A stretch of DNA of 64,000 nucleotides from Streptomyces ureilyticus (GCF_011045025.1 NZ_JAAKZX010000002.1:1-64000); one strand, 5' to 3'. Shown: positions 18,899-32,960, numbered from the stretch's first letter. Program-made: numbers and translations. Notes: a model not told the origin generated them from the letters alone.

Positions 18899-19861
18899 AT
18901 GTCGACCACGACTACGCGTGACGCCACGCGCCCCGCCCCGGCCAAGGTCTCCAAGACCAAGCCGCGGCGGGGTGTGCGGGGCACCACGTTCAACTTCTGG
19001 CTCTTCACCGGACCGTTCCTCATCGGTCTGCTGATCTTCGTCTACATCCCCATCCTCTGGAGCGCCTGGCTCAGCTTCTACGAAGCGCGGTACACGGTCA
19101 CGCCGGACAAGTTCGTCGGCTTCGACAACTACGAGTACATGCTGACGAACGGCGACTTCGTCGGCTCGCTGGGGACCTTCACCGTCTTCGCCGCGATCGT
19201 CGTGCCGATCACCTGGGCGCTGTCGCTGGGCCTGGCGCTGATGGTGCACCGGCTGCGTTTCATGAAGGCGTTCTTCCGGTCGGTCTTCTTCCTGCCGACG
19301 GCGGTCAGTTTCGTCGCGGCCTCGCTGATCTGGAAGATGTCCATTTTCAGCGGCGTGCGCTTCGGGTTGATGAACACCGTCCTCGACTGGATCGGCATCG
19401 AGAACGTCGCCTGGCTGGCCGACCCCAATCCGCCCTGGTACTGGCTGGTCATCCTCACTCTGCGACTGTGGCTGCAGTCCGGCTTCTACATGATCCTGTT
19501 CCTGGCGGCACTGCAGAACATCCCGCCGTCGCTGTACGAGGCCGCCGCCATCGACGGCGCCAAGCCGGGCTGGCAGACCTTCTGGTACATCACGCTGCCC
19601 CAGCTGCGGGCGACCTCGACCGCCGTGATCCTGCTGCTGCTCGTGGCCGCGTACCAGGCGTTCGACGAGTTCTTCAACCTGCTCCCGAAGACGACATGGG
19701 GCCGGCCACCACTCGTCGAGCTGTACCACACCGCCCTGGGGCAAAATCAGGACTACGGCGCCGGCAGCGCGGGCGCCATGATCCTCACCATCCTGATCTG
19801 CACGGTGACGCTGCTGCAGGGCAGGTTCATGGGCCTCGGAAGGGGTGACGAGAACAAGTGA
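18899..19861 (+). CDS. Sugar ABC transporter permease (MalF type)
   Basis: 320 residues, about six TM helices, and the permease EAA loop EAAAIDGAKPGWQTFWYITLPQL that docks the ATPase. It starts 20 bases after the binding-protein stop and overlaps the next permease by 4 nt (GTGA), showing a tight operon. Confidence 0.92.
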   Translation: MSTTTTRDATRPAPAKVSKTKPRRGVRGTTFNFWLFTGPFLIGLLIFVYIPILWSAWLSFYEARYTVTPDKFVGFDNYEYMLTNGDFVGSLGTFTVFAAIVVPITWALSLGLALMVHRLRFMKAFFRSVFFLPTAVSFVAASLIWKMSIFSGVRFGLMNTVLDWIGIENVAWLADPNPPWYWLVILTLRLWLQSGFYMILFLAALQNIPPSLYEAAAIDGAKPGWQTFWYITLPQLRATSTAVILLLLVAAYQAFDEFFNLLPKTTWGRPPLVELYHTALGQNQDYGAGSAGAMILTILICTVTLLQGRFMGLGRGDENK

Positions 19862-20751
19862 CCACCACCACGCCTGAGATCAAGGAAACCGCGCCCCGGG
19901 CGGACAAGCCGCAACGCATCAAGCGCGGCAACGTCATCGGCAACACCGGCCTCTATATCGCCACCGGCGTCGCGGCCTTCCTCTTCCTGGTCCCCTTCTA
20001 TCTGATCGTCCGCAACGCACTCTCCACGGACGCCGAGATCACCGGCGAGAAGTGGAAGTTCTTCCCCACCGACATCCAGTGGGGCAACATCAGCGAACTG
20101 TTCACCGACAACACCGTGCCGTACGCGACGTCCCTGTGGAACTCCACGGTCGTCGGCGTCGCGCACACCGTGGGCGTCCTGCTGGTGTGTTCGCTGGCGG
20201 GGTACGGCCTGGCGCGCATCCCGTACAAGCACGCCAACAAGATCTTCTACCTGGTCCTGGTGACCCTGATGGTGCCGGCCGCCGTCACCTTCGTACCGAG
20301 CTTCGTGCTGGTCTCGTCGCTCGGCTGGGTGTCGAGTTTCCGCGGTCTCATCATTCCGGGGCTCTTCAGTGGTTTCACCTGCTTCCTGTTCCGGCAGTAC
20401 TTTCTGGGGTTCCCCAAGGAGTTGGAGGAGGCGGCACGTGTGGACGGACTCGGCTACTGGGGCGCGTACTGGCGCGTCGTCGTGCCCAACTCGCTGAACT
20501 TCTTCGCGGCCATCGCCACCATCACCTTCATCCAGGGCTGGAACGCCTTCCTGTGGCCGCTGGTCATCGGCCAGGACCAGGAAGCATGGACGGTCCAGGT
20601 GGCGCTCTCCTCGTACATGACCAACCAGACCGTCAACTTCCATCTGATCTTCATGGCCACCGCCATCTCGATCCTGCCCCTGGTGCTCGTGTTCCTCTTC
20701 CTCCAGCGCTGGCTGGTACAGGGGGTCGCACAAACCGGCATCAAGGGCTGA
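19858..20751 (+). CDS. Sugar ABC transporter permease (MalG type)
   Basis: 297 residues from GTG 19858, overlapping the stop of the first permease. Six TM helices and the EAA motif EEAARVDGLGYWGAYWRVVVP. Forms the inner-membrane channel with the MalF-type subunit. Followed after 27 bases by the beta-galactosidase gene. Confidence 0.92.
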   Translation: MTTTTPEIKETAPRADKPQRIKRGNVIGNTGLYIATGVAAFLFLVPFYLIVRNALSTDAEITGEKWKFFPTDIQWGNISELFTDNTVPYATSLWNSTVVGVAHTVGVLLVCSLAGYGLARIPYKHANKIFYLVLVTLMVPAAVTFVPSFVLVSSLGWVSSFRGLIIPGLFSGFTCFLFRQYFLGFPKELEEAARVDGLGYWGAYWRVVVPNSLNFFAAIATITFIQGWNAFLWPLVIGQDQEAWTVQVALSSYMTNQTVNFHLIFMATAISILPLVLVFLFLQRWLVQGVAQTGIKG

Positions 20752-24882
<4,131 letters not shown>

Positions 24883-24886
<4 letters not shown>

Positions 24887-25950
24887 GCGGCAGCATCGAG
24901 GTACGGGGCCTTTCCCGGACCTTTCACACGACCGTGCGCCGCCCGGGTTTCCTGGGGGCCGTCAGATCGCTCATCAACCCGGAGCGGGTCGCCAAGCACG
25001 CCGTCATCGACATCGGCTTCGAGGTGCAGCCCGGCGAACTGCTCGCCCTGCTCGGGCCGAACGGCGCGGGCAAGTCCACCACCATCAAGATGCTCACCGG
25101 CATCCTCACGCCGACGGCCGGTGAGGCGCGGGTCGCGGGCGTCGTCCCGTACGAGGAGCGGGAGCGCAACGCGCGCAACATCGGGGCGGTGTTCGGCCAG
25201 CGCACCCAGCTGTGGTGGGACCTGCCCGTGCGGGAGTCCTTCGCGATCCTGCGCGACATCTATGACGTACCGGCGGACGAACACGCCTCGCGACTGCGGG
25301 AGTTCGACGAGCTGCTCGACCTGTCCTCCTTCTGGGACACGCGCGTACGGCACCTCTCGCTCGGCCAGCGCGTGCGCTCCGACCTGGCCGCCGCCCTGCT
25401 GCACGACCCGCCGGTGGTGTTCCTCGACGAGCCGACCATCGGCATGGACGTGGTCGTGAAGGAGCAGGTGCGGGAGTTCCTCCGATACCAGGTGGAGGAG
25501 CGCGGGCGGACGGTGCTGCTGACGACGCACGACATGACGGAGGTCGAGCGGCTCGCGGAGCGCGTCGTGCTGATCAACCACGGGCGGCTGGTCCTCGACG
25601 GCTCGCTGGACGAGATCCGCCGGAAGTTCGGCTGGACCTGGCAGGTGCGGGCCACGCTCGCCGACGCGCACGCCGCCGTCGAGCCGTGGCCCGGGGTCGT
25701 ACTCGTACGGCGGGAGGGTCCTCAGGTGGTGTTCGGCCCCGACGGGCCGGCCGCGCCGACGGTGCACCAGGCGCTGAAGCAGGTCATCGAGCGGTATGAG
25801 GTGACCGATATCGCCCTGGACGAGGCCGAATTGGAGGACGTGATGCGGGCGGCGTACGCCCAGGCGGGCGACGACCTGGCTGCGGACATGGCGCGCGACG
25901 TGGCTGGTGACGTGGCAGCCCAGGCACCGGCTCAGACGCAGGGAGGCTGA
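24883..25950 (+). CDS. ABC-2 transporter ATP-binding protein
   Basis: 355 residues from ATG 24883, overlapping the MFS stop by 4 nt (ATGA). Walker A GPNGAGKST, signature LSLGQRVR (Gln/Arg variant of LSGGQ), Walker B VVFLDEPTIG and switch His in TTHD. The long N-terminal FLGAVRSLINPE segment and the C-terminal extension fit the DrrA-like/DUF subfamily partnered with two ABC-2 permeases. It energises the transporter formed with the next two genes. Confidence 0.93.
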
Positions 25951-25954
25951 ACCC

Positions 25955-26776
25955 GTGGCGATGCCCTCCGCGCCCTCCGCCCTGCGTGCCTGGCGGGCCG
26001 CCCGGGTCACCCCGCTCGGCGAGTTGCACACCCCGCCCCGTATGACCGCCGCCCTGGTGCGACTGGCCGTCCAGGTGGTGCTGGTCGCCTCGCTGTGGCG
26101 GGGCCTGTACGCGGCGACCGGCACCACCGCCGGGCTCGACCGCGAGCAGGCCGTCACGTACGCCGTACTCGCCGTACTGGCCACGCGCGTACGGGAGTTG
26201 GACCAGTACTCGGGCCGCGACACGGTCCTCCAGCACATGCACTTCGGCACCATCGTGTACTGGTATCTGCGCCCGCTGCCGCCGCAGCGCTACTACGCCC
26301 TGCGGGCCCTGGGCGAGCAGATCTACGGCTTCGCGTGGGCCATCGTCGGCTACGCGGTGTGCGTGGCCGCCGGGGTCGTACAGCTGCCCAAGTCGGCTGC
26401 CGTGGCTGGGGTGTTCATGGTGAGCCTGTTGCTGGGCCAGTGGGTCCTGTACTACATCATGCTCGCCATCGACCAGCTGTGCTTCTTCACGCTCCGCAAC
26501 GGTGCCGCGATGCTGATCCTGATCTTCGCGCAGAACCTGCTGTCGGGGGTGTACGCGCCGTTGTGGTTCTTCCCGGACTGGTTCATCACGCTCAGCGGCT
26601 TCCTGCCCTTCCAGGCGACGCTGAGCGTGCCGCTGTCGCTGTACGTGGGCCGGATCGAACTGTCCGCCGCCTGGGCGCAGTTGGCGATTCAGGCTGCCTG
26701 GGTGGTGGTCCTCGCCCTGCTCACCCGGCTGGTGTGGCGACGGGCCGCCCGGCGCGTGATCTCCCAGGGAGGCTGA
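25955..26776 (+). CDS. ABC-2 family permease (first subunit)
   Basis: 273 residues from GTG 25955 with GGAGG eight bases before. Six hydrophobic helices; the segment LLSGVYAPLWFFPDWF near the C-terminal third is typical of the DUF990/ABC-2 paired permeases. Sits 4 bases after the ATPase stop. Confidence 0.88.
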   Translation: MAMPSAPSALRAWRAARVTPLGELHTPPRMTAALVRLAVQVVLVASLWRGLYAATGTTAGLDREQAVTYAVLAVLATRVRELDQYSGRDTVLQHMHFGTIVYWYLRPLPPQRYYALRALGEQIYGFAWAIVGYAVCVAAGVVQLPKSAAVAGVFMVSLLLGQWVLYYIMLAIDQLCFFTLRNGAAMLILIFAQNLLSGVYAPLWFFPDWFITLSGFLPFQATLSVPLSLYVGRIELSAAWAQLAIQAAWVVVLALLTRLVWRRAARRVISQGG

Positions 26777-27588
26777 TGATGTTGTCCTTGAAGCCTTGGC
26801 TGACCGTCTGGCGGATCACGAAGCTCAACTTCCGTTCGCAGCTGGAGTATCGCTCCGAGTTCCTGATGATGATCGCGATCGGTGCGATCTGGCAGGTGTC
26901 GGTGATCGTGTTCGCGACAGTGCTGCTGACCCGGTTCGCCGGGATGGGCGGCTGGGAGAGCGCGGACGTACTGCTGATCGCGGCGATCCGGATGCTGGCC
27001 CACGGCCTGTTCGTGCTCTTCCTCGGGCGGGTGCACGGTCTGAGCCGGCACATCCAGGAGGGCGTGATCGACACGTACCTCGTCCGCCCGATGCCGGTCT
27101 ACCGCCAGCTCCAGCTCCAGTACTTCCCCACGAACGCGATCGGCGACCTGACGGTGGCGGCGGGCCTGATGGTCGGCGCCCTGACCCGCAGCGAACTGGA
27201 CTGGACGGCGGGCCGGATCACGTACCTCATCATCTGCGTACTCGGCGGAATGCTCCTGGAAGCGGCCCTGTTCACGGTGGTGGCCTGCGCCTCCCTCCGC
27301 TTCCCGGCCGCCGACTACTGGGGCCGCTGGCTGGAGGAACTGCTGGGCACCTTCGGCAGCTACCCCCTGAACGTCCTGCCGAAGGCAGTGGGCGGCTTCC
27401 TGACGTTCGCGCTTCCGCTGGCGTTCGTGGCGTACTTCCCGGCAGCCGTACTGACCGGGCACGGCCACGACACCGGCGTGCCGTACTGGCTGGCGGCGGC
27501 TTCGCCGCTGCTGGGGGCGGTGGCGTACCTGGGCACCAGGTTGCTGTGGAGGTGGAGTCTGCGGCACTACACGGGGGTGAACGGATGA
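26776..27588 (+). CDS. ABC-2 family permease (second subunit)
   Basis: 270 residues; ATG at 26776 shares one base with the previous stop (TGATG). Six TM helices, including the amphipathic LNFRSQLEYRSEFLMMI entry and YPLNVLPKAVGGFLTFALP. Pairs with the preceding permease; substrate unknown. Confidence 0.88.
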   Translation: MMLSLKPWLTVWRITKLNFRSQLEYRSEFLMMIAIGAIWQVSVIVFATVLLTRFAGMGGWESADVLLIAAIRMLAHGLFVLFLGRVHGLSRHIQEGVIDTYLVRPMPVYRQLQLQYFPTNAIGDLTVAAGLMVGALTRSELDWTAGRITYLIICVLGGMLLEAALFTVVACASLRFPAADYWGRWLEELLGTFGSYPLNVLPKAVGGFLTFALPLAFVAYFPAAVLTGHGHDTGVPYWLAAASPLLGAVAYLGTRLLWRWSLRHYTGVNG

Positions 27589-28751
27589 GGACGGCCACGA
27601 CATCGTCATCCTCGTCCCCGTCCTCCTCCGACTTACGGGCCCGTCTCTCGGTCTGCCTGGTCTTCGTGATCCTGGGCGCGACCCAGGGCGGCTGGATGGC
27701 GCGCATCCCGGCGATCCGGGGTGCGGTCGGCGTGGATGTGTCCGAGTGGGGGCTGTTGAGCAGTACGTCCGCCGCCGGGGACCTCATCGCGATCGTACTG
27801 ATCACCGTGCTGATCGGGCGGGTGAGCACCCGCCTGCTGGGCCTCTCGGCAGCCGCCCTCATCCTGCTCAACGCGCCGTTGCTGGCGGGGGCGTCCACCG
27901 TCCCCGCCCTGGTGACCGGACTGACGTTGTGGGGTGTCGCGGCGACGTTCCTGGCCACGCCTGTGAACGCGCTGGCAGTCGCGGTGGAACGCCGCTACGG
28001 CAGGCCCCTGCTGTCCAGCTTCCACTCCGCCTACAGCTGCGGGGTGCTGGCCGGCGGCGCCCTCGGCACGCTCGCCGCGGCCACCGGGGTGTCGCCGGGC
28101 GTGCAGATGGCGGTGAGCAGCGGTGTCCTCGGAACGCTGCTGCTCGTGTCCGCGGGTTGGCTGCCGGACGAGGAGATCCGCAAGGAACGCCGCAGGTCCG
28201 TACGACAGCGCTTCACCCCCCAACTGATCCTGCTCGCCTCGGTCGCCTTCCTGGCGTCCTTCGTCGAGGGCGCGGCGTCCCAGTGGAGCTCGGTCTACAC
28301 GGCCGACTACCTGGGCGAGGGCTCCGCGCTCGGTGCGGCGACATACACCTGCTTCTCCGTGGCGATCCTGGTGCAACGGCTGCTGGGCGACCGCTTCGTG
28401 GCCCGCCTGGGCCAACGCGCGTTCGTACGGCTCTCACTGCTGACGACCGCCCTGGGTACGGCCCTCGTCCTCATCCGGCCCGGTCTGCCGCTCGCTCTGG
28501 CCGGTTTCACCGTCATCGGGCTGGGCATCGCCTGCGTCCTCCCGGCGGCGATCGGCCTGGCCGGCCGGCAGCCCGGAGTCCCGCCCGGCGAGGGCGTCTC
28601 CGTCATCACCATCGGCCAGTGGCCCGGCTTCCTCCTCGCCGGCCCAGCCGTGGGCCTCCTCGCGGGCGCGGCCGACCTGCGCCTGGCACTGGTGACACTG
28701 ATCGTGTCGGCGCTGGGGGCGGCGGTGCTGGCGGGGTGGGTACGGGAGTGA
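27585..28751 (+). CDS. MFS transporter
   Basis: 388 residues from ATG 27585, overlapping the permease stop by 4 nt. Twelve TM helices; FVEGAASQWSSVYTADYLG is a hallmark of the YbjJ-like MFS group, and GATQGGWMARIPAIRGAVG lies at the first cytoplasmic loop. The N-terminus has a Ser-rich stretch. It ends the five-gene transporter run; folD is convergent 25 bases on. Confidence 0.9.
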   Translation: MRTATTSSSSSPSSSDLRARLSVCLVFVILGATQGGWMARIPAIRGAVGVDVSEWGLLSSTSAAGDLIAIVLITVLIGRVSTRLLGLSAAALILLNAPLLAGASTVPALVTGLTLWGVAATFLATPVNALAVAVERRYGRPLLSSFHSAYSCGVLAGGALGTLAAATGVSPGVQMAVSSGVLGTLLLVSAGWLPDEEIRKERRRSVRQRFTPQLILLASVAFLASFVEGAASQWSSVYTADYLGEGSALGAATYTCFSVAILVQRLLGDRFVARLGQRAFVRLSLLTTALGTALVLIRPGLPLALAGFTVIGLGIACVLPAAIGLAGRQPGVPPGEGVSVITIGQWPGFLLAGPAVGLLAGAADLRLALVTLIVSALGAAVLAGWVRE

Positions 28752-28776
28752 CGGTGCCTTCGGGTTGACGACGGTG

Positions 28777-29643
28777 TCAGCGTCCCTGGACTCCGAGTTG
28801 CCTCGCGGCGGCGTCGACGGTCTGTGCCAGCAGGACGGCGATGGTCATCGGCCCGACCCCGCCGGGAACAGGGGTGATCAGGCGGGCGCGGCTGCGGGCG
28901 GTGTCGAAGTCCACGTCACCGGTGTTACCGGGGTTGTACCCGGCGTCGATCACCACCGCGCCGGGTTTGATGTCCTCTCCGCGGATCAGCCGGGGCCTGC
29001 CCACGGCTGCGATCACGATGTCCGCTTCCCGGACGACCGCGGACAGGTCCGCGGTGCGGGAGTGGCAGTACGTCACCGTGGCGTCCTCGGCGAGCAGAAG
29101 CATCCCGATCGGCTTGCCGAGGATCGCACTGCGGCCGACGACGACGGCGTGCCGGCCCGCCGGGTCGACGTCGTACTCGTCCAGCAGCCGCACGATCCCG
29201 CCGGGCGTGCACGATACGAAGCCGGGTAGCCCGAAGCTCATCGCGCCGAAGGAGTGCATCGTGACGCCGTCGACGTCCTTCTCCGGGGCGATGGCCTCGA
29301 ACGCCGTGCGCTCGTCGATGTGTTCACCCGCAGGGTGCTGAAGCAGGATGCCGTGCACCCCAGGGTCCTGGGACAGAGCGGCAAGCGTGTCGACGAGCTC
29401 GGCGGTCGTGGTGGTGGCGGGCAGACCGACATGTCGGGAGGTGATGCCGGCCTTCGCGCAGCGGGCCCGCTTCATACGGACGTACGTCACGGATGCGGGG
29501 TCCTCGCCCACCAGTACCGTCGCCAGGCATGGCACCACGTTGGTGCGCTGTGAGATCCGCGCCGCACGAGCGGCGGTCTCCTCGATGATGCGCCGGGCGA
29601 GGCCGGTGCCGTTCATGAGCTGGGCCGTCTGTGTCGGGGACAT
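28777..29643 (-). CDS. folD: Methylenetetrahydrofolate dehydrogenase/cyclohydrolase FolD
   Basis: 288 residues from ATG 29643 (GGGAGA RBS; an in-frame upstream start at 29670 is less likely). Catalytic-domain motif YVRMKRARCAKAGI with the cyclohydrolase Lys, QHPAGEHID, KDVDG, NADP fold VVVGRSAILGKPIGMLLL and the terminal PVPGGVGPMTIAVLL. It interconverts methylene- and formyl-tetrahydrofolate. Compared with housekeeping FolD the KDVDGVTMHSFGAMS region diverges from the usual DGFHP.N.G.L pattern, so this is probably a second, accessory copy (inference). Confidence 0.92.
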   Translation of the reverse strand: MSPTQTAQLMNGTGLARRIIEETAARAARISQRTNVVPCLATVLVGEDPASVTYVRMKRARCAKAGITSRHVGLPATTTTAELVDTLAALSQDPGVHGILLQHPAGEHIDERTAFEAIAPEKDVDGVTMHSFGAMSFGLPGFVSCTPGGIVRLLDEYDVDPAGRHAVVVGRSAILGKPIGMLLLAEDATVTYCHSRTADLSAVVREADIVIAAVGRPRLIRGEDIKPGAVVIDAGYNPGNTGDVDFDTARSRARLITPVPGGVGPMTIAVLLAQTVDAAARQLGVQGR

Positions 29644-29772
29644 GGCCGTCTCCCAGGCGTAGTTGACCACTCGCCCAGGCGCACGGCATCGACCGATTCG
29701 TCAGACCGCTCCCCGGTGGTGCTCCACCTCAGCGCCAGTCACGGTCCACGTCGCACTGTAGTGGACTTGAAC

Positions 29773-29802
29773 GGCCCCGGGAATGACGAAGATTCCGGGC
29801 CC
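29773..29802. terminator. Imperfect GC-rich hairpin
   Basis: GGAAT/ATTCC stem extended by CCC/GGG with a one-base bulge between folD and the DUF4037 fragment. It may end transcription coming from the DUF4037-like fragment. Confidence 0.3.
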
Positions 29803-29907
29803 CCGGGGGGTGCTGTGTCGCAAAGCGTGAGCACTTCCCCCCACGGTGTTCACGTACGGCTCGTTTGAGCGCCCGAAGGACATCTCCCCCGTGACTGTTC
29901 ACGCTTT

Positions 29908-30297
29908 TCACGAATAGGGGTGTGGGCCGGCGATCCCACGGGGCTGGCCAGAGAGGAAGTCAGTGCTGTCCGCCCACTGATCCACGCTGCCGATCAGTGG
30001 GCGGGAGCGCAGTTCCGGGTCGGTGACCGTCTGGTTCAGGGCCTGGGCGAAGCGTTCGGCGTGGAGGACCAGGAACGGGCGGTTGTGGTAGCGGCGGCGG
30101 GTGGGGTCGATCTGGGCGGTGAGGCCGGTCTCGTTCTGGAGGGTGGCGACCTTCTCGTACGCGTCGCACACGTGTCGTTCCCGGTCCGCGTACTGCGTCG
30201 CGGCGAGCGCATCGCGCAGCGACGGGGTGAGGTCGGGGGCCACCGGGACTGTCTGCTTGAGGACCGTCTGGTCGGGCCGGTACGGGTTGAGGAGCAT
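29908..30297 (-). CDS. Stand-alone copy of DUF4037 C-terminal region
   Basis: 129 residues starting at ATG 30297 with GAGGGGGGG in front. Residues from about 24 onwards repeat the end of the full DUF4037 protein at 31809-32960 (DLTPSLRDALAATQYADRER...RPLIGSVDQWADSTDF) with few changes; the first 23 residues and the last ten are unrelated. It lacks the nucleotidyltransferase-like N-terminal domain. It has its own RBS and a clean frame, so it may be expressed, but it could equally be duplication debris. Confidence 0.5.
   Translation of the reverse strand: MLLNPYRPDQTVLKQTVPVAPDLTPSLRDALAATQYADRERHVCDAYEKVATLQNETGLTAQIDPTRRRYHNRPFLVLHAERFAQALNQTVTDPELRSRPLIGSVDQWADSTDFLSGQPRGIAGPHPYS
29957..30234 (-). 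repeat. Direct repeat copy A (278 bp, ~94% identical to copy B)
   Basis: Aligns without gaps to 31885-32162 at a constant offset of 1928 bases with about 16 differences. Both copies lie on the same strand and enclose the SpoIIE-type phosphatase gene. Confidence 0.9.
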
Positions 30298-30568
30298 GTT
30301 GTCCCCCCCCTCGTTCGGGACCCCACAGCTCTGGCGGCGACTTCGCGACTGCACGGGTGAAAAACGGCCCCACGCCGAAGCGTCAGGCCACCGTCCTCCA
30401 TCCAGCGGCTTGACTGATGCCGTGCGCGCGGTGACCGCGGCATGCCGTGTCCTGCGGCTCGGACGGGCTGGTGGCCTCAGTCGCTGTGCGGTGGCCGGCT
30501 GTTCCGGTGGCGGACCCCGGGTTGCCGGGAATTGCGCGGCGTGGCAGGAGGCGAAGAGGGGACGGGCA

Positions 30569-31789
30569 GTGAAGGACAGCGCGGTGGACCGGTCGGAGGG
30601 GTTCGGCGAGCGGCTGCTGGGATTGCTGCTGGACCGGGCGCAGCAGATGCCGCCGCAGTTGATCGCTCCGCTGATCGCGGAGGAGGTGGCCAGGATCGGC
30701 GGCCGCGAGGTTTCCATCCTGCTGCAGGACTACGGGCAGGAACTGCTGGTCCCGCTGCCGGGCAGCAAACTGCGCGTCGGCGAGCCCCAACCGATCACTG
30801 GCTCCCCGGCCGGACGGTCCTTTTTGCGGATGGAAGTCATCGAGGTGCCACATGCCGACGCCGTGCGGATGCACCTGCCGCTGCTCGACGGCAGTGACCA
30901 GGTCGGTGTCATGGCGCTCACCCTGGACAGCGTCGACGACGACGACCGACGTCTGCTGCGCAGGCTCGCCGGCCTGGTCGCCGACCTGCTGGTGACCAAG
31001 AACTCCTATACCGACCAGTTCTTCCAGGCCCGACGGCGCGAGCCGATGAGCCTGGCCGCGGAGATGCAGTGGTCCCTGCTGCCGCCGCTGTCGATGTCCG
31101 TGCCTCAGGTCGGGGTGGCCGGGATCCTGGAGCCCGCCTACAACGTCGCCGGCGACAGCTTCGACTACGCCCTCAACGACAACATCCTGCATGTGGCCGT
31201 CGTCGATGCGATGGGCCACGACCTGGACGCCGCCACAATGGCCACCGTCGCAGTCGGCGCCTACCGCCACGCTCGCCGCGCCGACATCAGTCTCGCCGAG
31301 AAGTACGCGTTCATGGACCAGGCCATCGCCCGGCAGTTCGGGCCCGAACACTTCGTCACCGCGCAGATGATGCAGCTCAACGTTGCCACAGGGCACCTGG
31401 ACTGGGTCAACGCCGGCCACCCCCCACCGCTGCTGATCCGCAACCACAAGGTCGTACGGTTGCTGGAGGGACCGACCACGCTGCCGGTTGGGTTCGGCGG
31501 CGACCAGCCCCGGGTCAGCGAATACCGGCTGCAACGCGGTGACCGGCTGTTGTGCTACACCGACGGCGTGATCGAGGAGCACGAGGAGGGCGCGGAGCTG
31601 TTCGGGGAAGAACAACTCATCCGCTGCGTCAACCGCATGGAGCAGGTCGAAGAGGGGGTGAGGGCGGAGGTTCGCTGGCTGTCCCACACGCTGAAGGAGG
31701 AACGCGGCGGACGCACCAGCGACGACGCGACCCTCTTTCTGATCGAGTGGCGCGGGGGCGCCACCGACCACCTCGCCACACTGGACTGA
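30569..31789 (+). CDS. PP2C-family SpoIIE/RsbU-type serine phosphatase
   Basis: 406 residues from GTG 30569. The N-terminal 150 residues look like a GAF-type sensory region; the C-terminal 230 residues form a SpoIIE phosphatase with metal-binding GDSFDY (Asp in place), DAMGHDLDAATMA, NAGHPPPLLI, YTDGVIEEHEEG and DDATLFLIEW. Such enzymes dephosphorylate anti-sigma-factor antagonists and so release sigma factors. No kinase or antagonist gene adjoins it; the RsbW-like ATPase at 63046 is far away. It sits exactly between the two 278-bp repeats. Confidence 0.9.
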   Translation: MKDSAVDRSEGFGERLLGLLLDRAQQMPPQLIAPLIAEEVARIGGREVSILLQDYGQELLVPLPGSKLRVGEPQPITGSPAGRSFLRMEVIEVPHADAVRMHLPLLDGSDQVGVMALTLDSVDDDDRRLLRRLAGLVADLLVTKNSYTDQFFQARRREPMSLAAEMQWSLLPPLSMSVPQVGVAGILEPAYNVAGDSFDYALNDNILHVAVVDAMGHDLDAATMATVAVGAYRHARRADISLAEKYAFMDQAIARQFGPEHFVTAQMMQLNVATGHLDWVNAGHPPPLLIRNHKVVRLLEGPTTLPVGFGGDQPRVSEYRLQRGDRLLCYTDGVIEEHEEGAELFGEEQLIRCVNRMEQVEEGVRAEVRWLSHTLKEERGGRTSDDATLFLIEWRGGATDHLATLD

Positions 31790-31808
31790 ATGCCCGCCAC
31801 GGGGCGGG

Positions 31809-32960
31809 CTACAGGACCTGCCCCGGCCTGTCGAACCGCATCAACCCGGCGGTCGGTCCGTCGACCTGACCGACAAGGCCGAAGAAGTCGGTGCTGTCCG
31901 CCCACTGATCCACGCTGCCGATCAGTGGGCGGGAGCGCAGCTCCGGGTCGGTGACCGTGTCGCTCAGGGCCTGGGCGAAGCGTTCGGCGTGGAGGACCAG
32001 GAACGGGCGGTTGTGGTAGCGGCGGCGGGTGGGATCGACCGGATCGGTGAGGCCGGTCTCGTTCTGGAGGGTGGCGACCTTCTCGTACGCGTCGCACACG
32101 TGCCGTTCCCGATCCGCGTACTCCGTCGCGGCGAGCGCCCCGCGCAGCGACGGGGTCAGGTCAGCCGACACCGGCAATCGGGCGAAGGTGCTGCCGAGCC
32201 ATTTGCTGTACGGGGCGTAGGTCCGCGAAAGGAGCAGGCACAGCCGCATCAGGTCGCGGACCAGGCGCGCGGCGACTACCGCCGAGCCGAGGTCATCCCC
32301 GACCTCCGCGCAGCGGCCGACGAACGCCTCCTCCTGGGAGAGCCGTTGCCACTGGCAGGCCAGCAGATGGCGCCAAACCTGGTCGGGAAACCAGGCGAGG
32401 CGCCGCCGTACGGCATCCAGCGCACCGAGTCCGTCGTGGAAGACGGCGCCCGCGGTCACCTCGAGGAGCCGCTGCTGGGGCAGGGAAAGCCAGTCCTGCA
32501 CGGTCAGTTCGGGGGCGGCGAGCGCGTCCACGCCGAGCTGCGCCACGAGCCACGGCCCGAGCCCGTCCACGGACACCCTGTGGGCGACGGGCCCGTCGAC
32601 CAGCTCCATGTGGCCGGACACCGGGTCCAGCGCGTAGTCGTCCCGGCGGCGGAAGTGCGTGGGCCAGCCGCGCACCTCCTTGGGGAGGCACTCGGCCAGC
32701 AGCCGGTGGATACGCTCACCATGCTCGGCGACGTCCTCGGCCGACAGGAACAGGTTCAGCCGCGGCCCCCACTCATGGTCCGCCGACCGCGCCGTGTCGA
32801 AGCCCAACACCTCCGAACCGGAGCCGATCCGCGCGGCCGTGTACCGCAGCCCCGGATACGCCTCGGCGAGGATCGGCCGCACGGCCTCCTCGTACAGAAT
32901 CCTGGAAAGCTCGAGGCCGGGGAGGAACGCGGCGTTGGGTGTGGGAGGTGGTGTCGGCAT
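31809..32960 (-). CDS. DUF4037-domain protein
   Basis: 383 residues from ATG 32960 (no clear RBS). An N-terminal nucleotidyltransferase-like region contains GSGSEVLGFDTARSADHEWG and RLNLFLS; the C-terminal alpha-helical DUF4037 part contains WLSLPQQRLLEVTAGAVFHD and the segment duplicated at 29957. The family is uncharacterised. It faces the headless DUF5753 gene across about 200 noncoding bases. Confidence 0.85.
   Translation of the reverse strand: MPTPPPTPNAAFLPGLELSRILYEEAVRPILAEAYPGLRYTAARIGSGSEVLGFDTARSADHEWGPRLNLFLSAEDVAEHGERIHRLLAECLPKEVRGWPTHFRRRDDYALDPVSGHMELVDGPVAHRVSVDGLGPWLVAQLGVDALAAPELTVQDWLSLPQQRLLEVTAGAVFHDGLGALDAVRRRLAWFPDQVWRHLLACQWQRLSQEEAFVGRCAEVGDDLGSAVVAARLVRDLMRLCLLLSRTYAPYSKWLGSTFARLPVSADLTPSLRGALAATEYADRERHVCDAYEKVATLQNETGLTDPVDPTRRRYHNRPFLVLHAERFAQALSDTVTDPELRSRPLIGSVDQWADSTDFFGLVGQVDGPTAGLMRFDRPGQVL
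31885..32162 (-). repeat. Direct repeat copy B (parent copy)
   Basis: Part of the intact DUF4037 gene, hence the likely source of copy A at 29957-30234. Confidence 0.9.
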
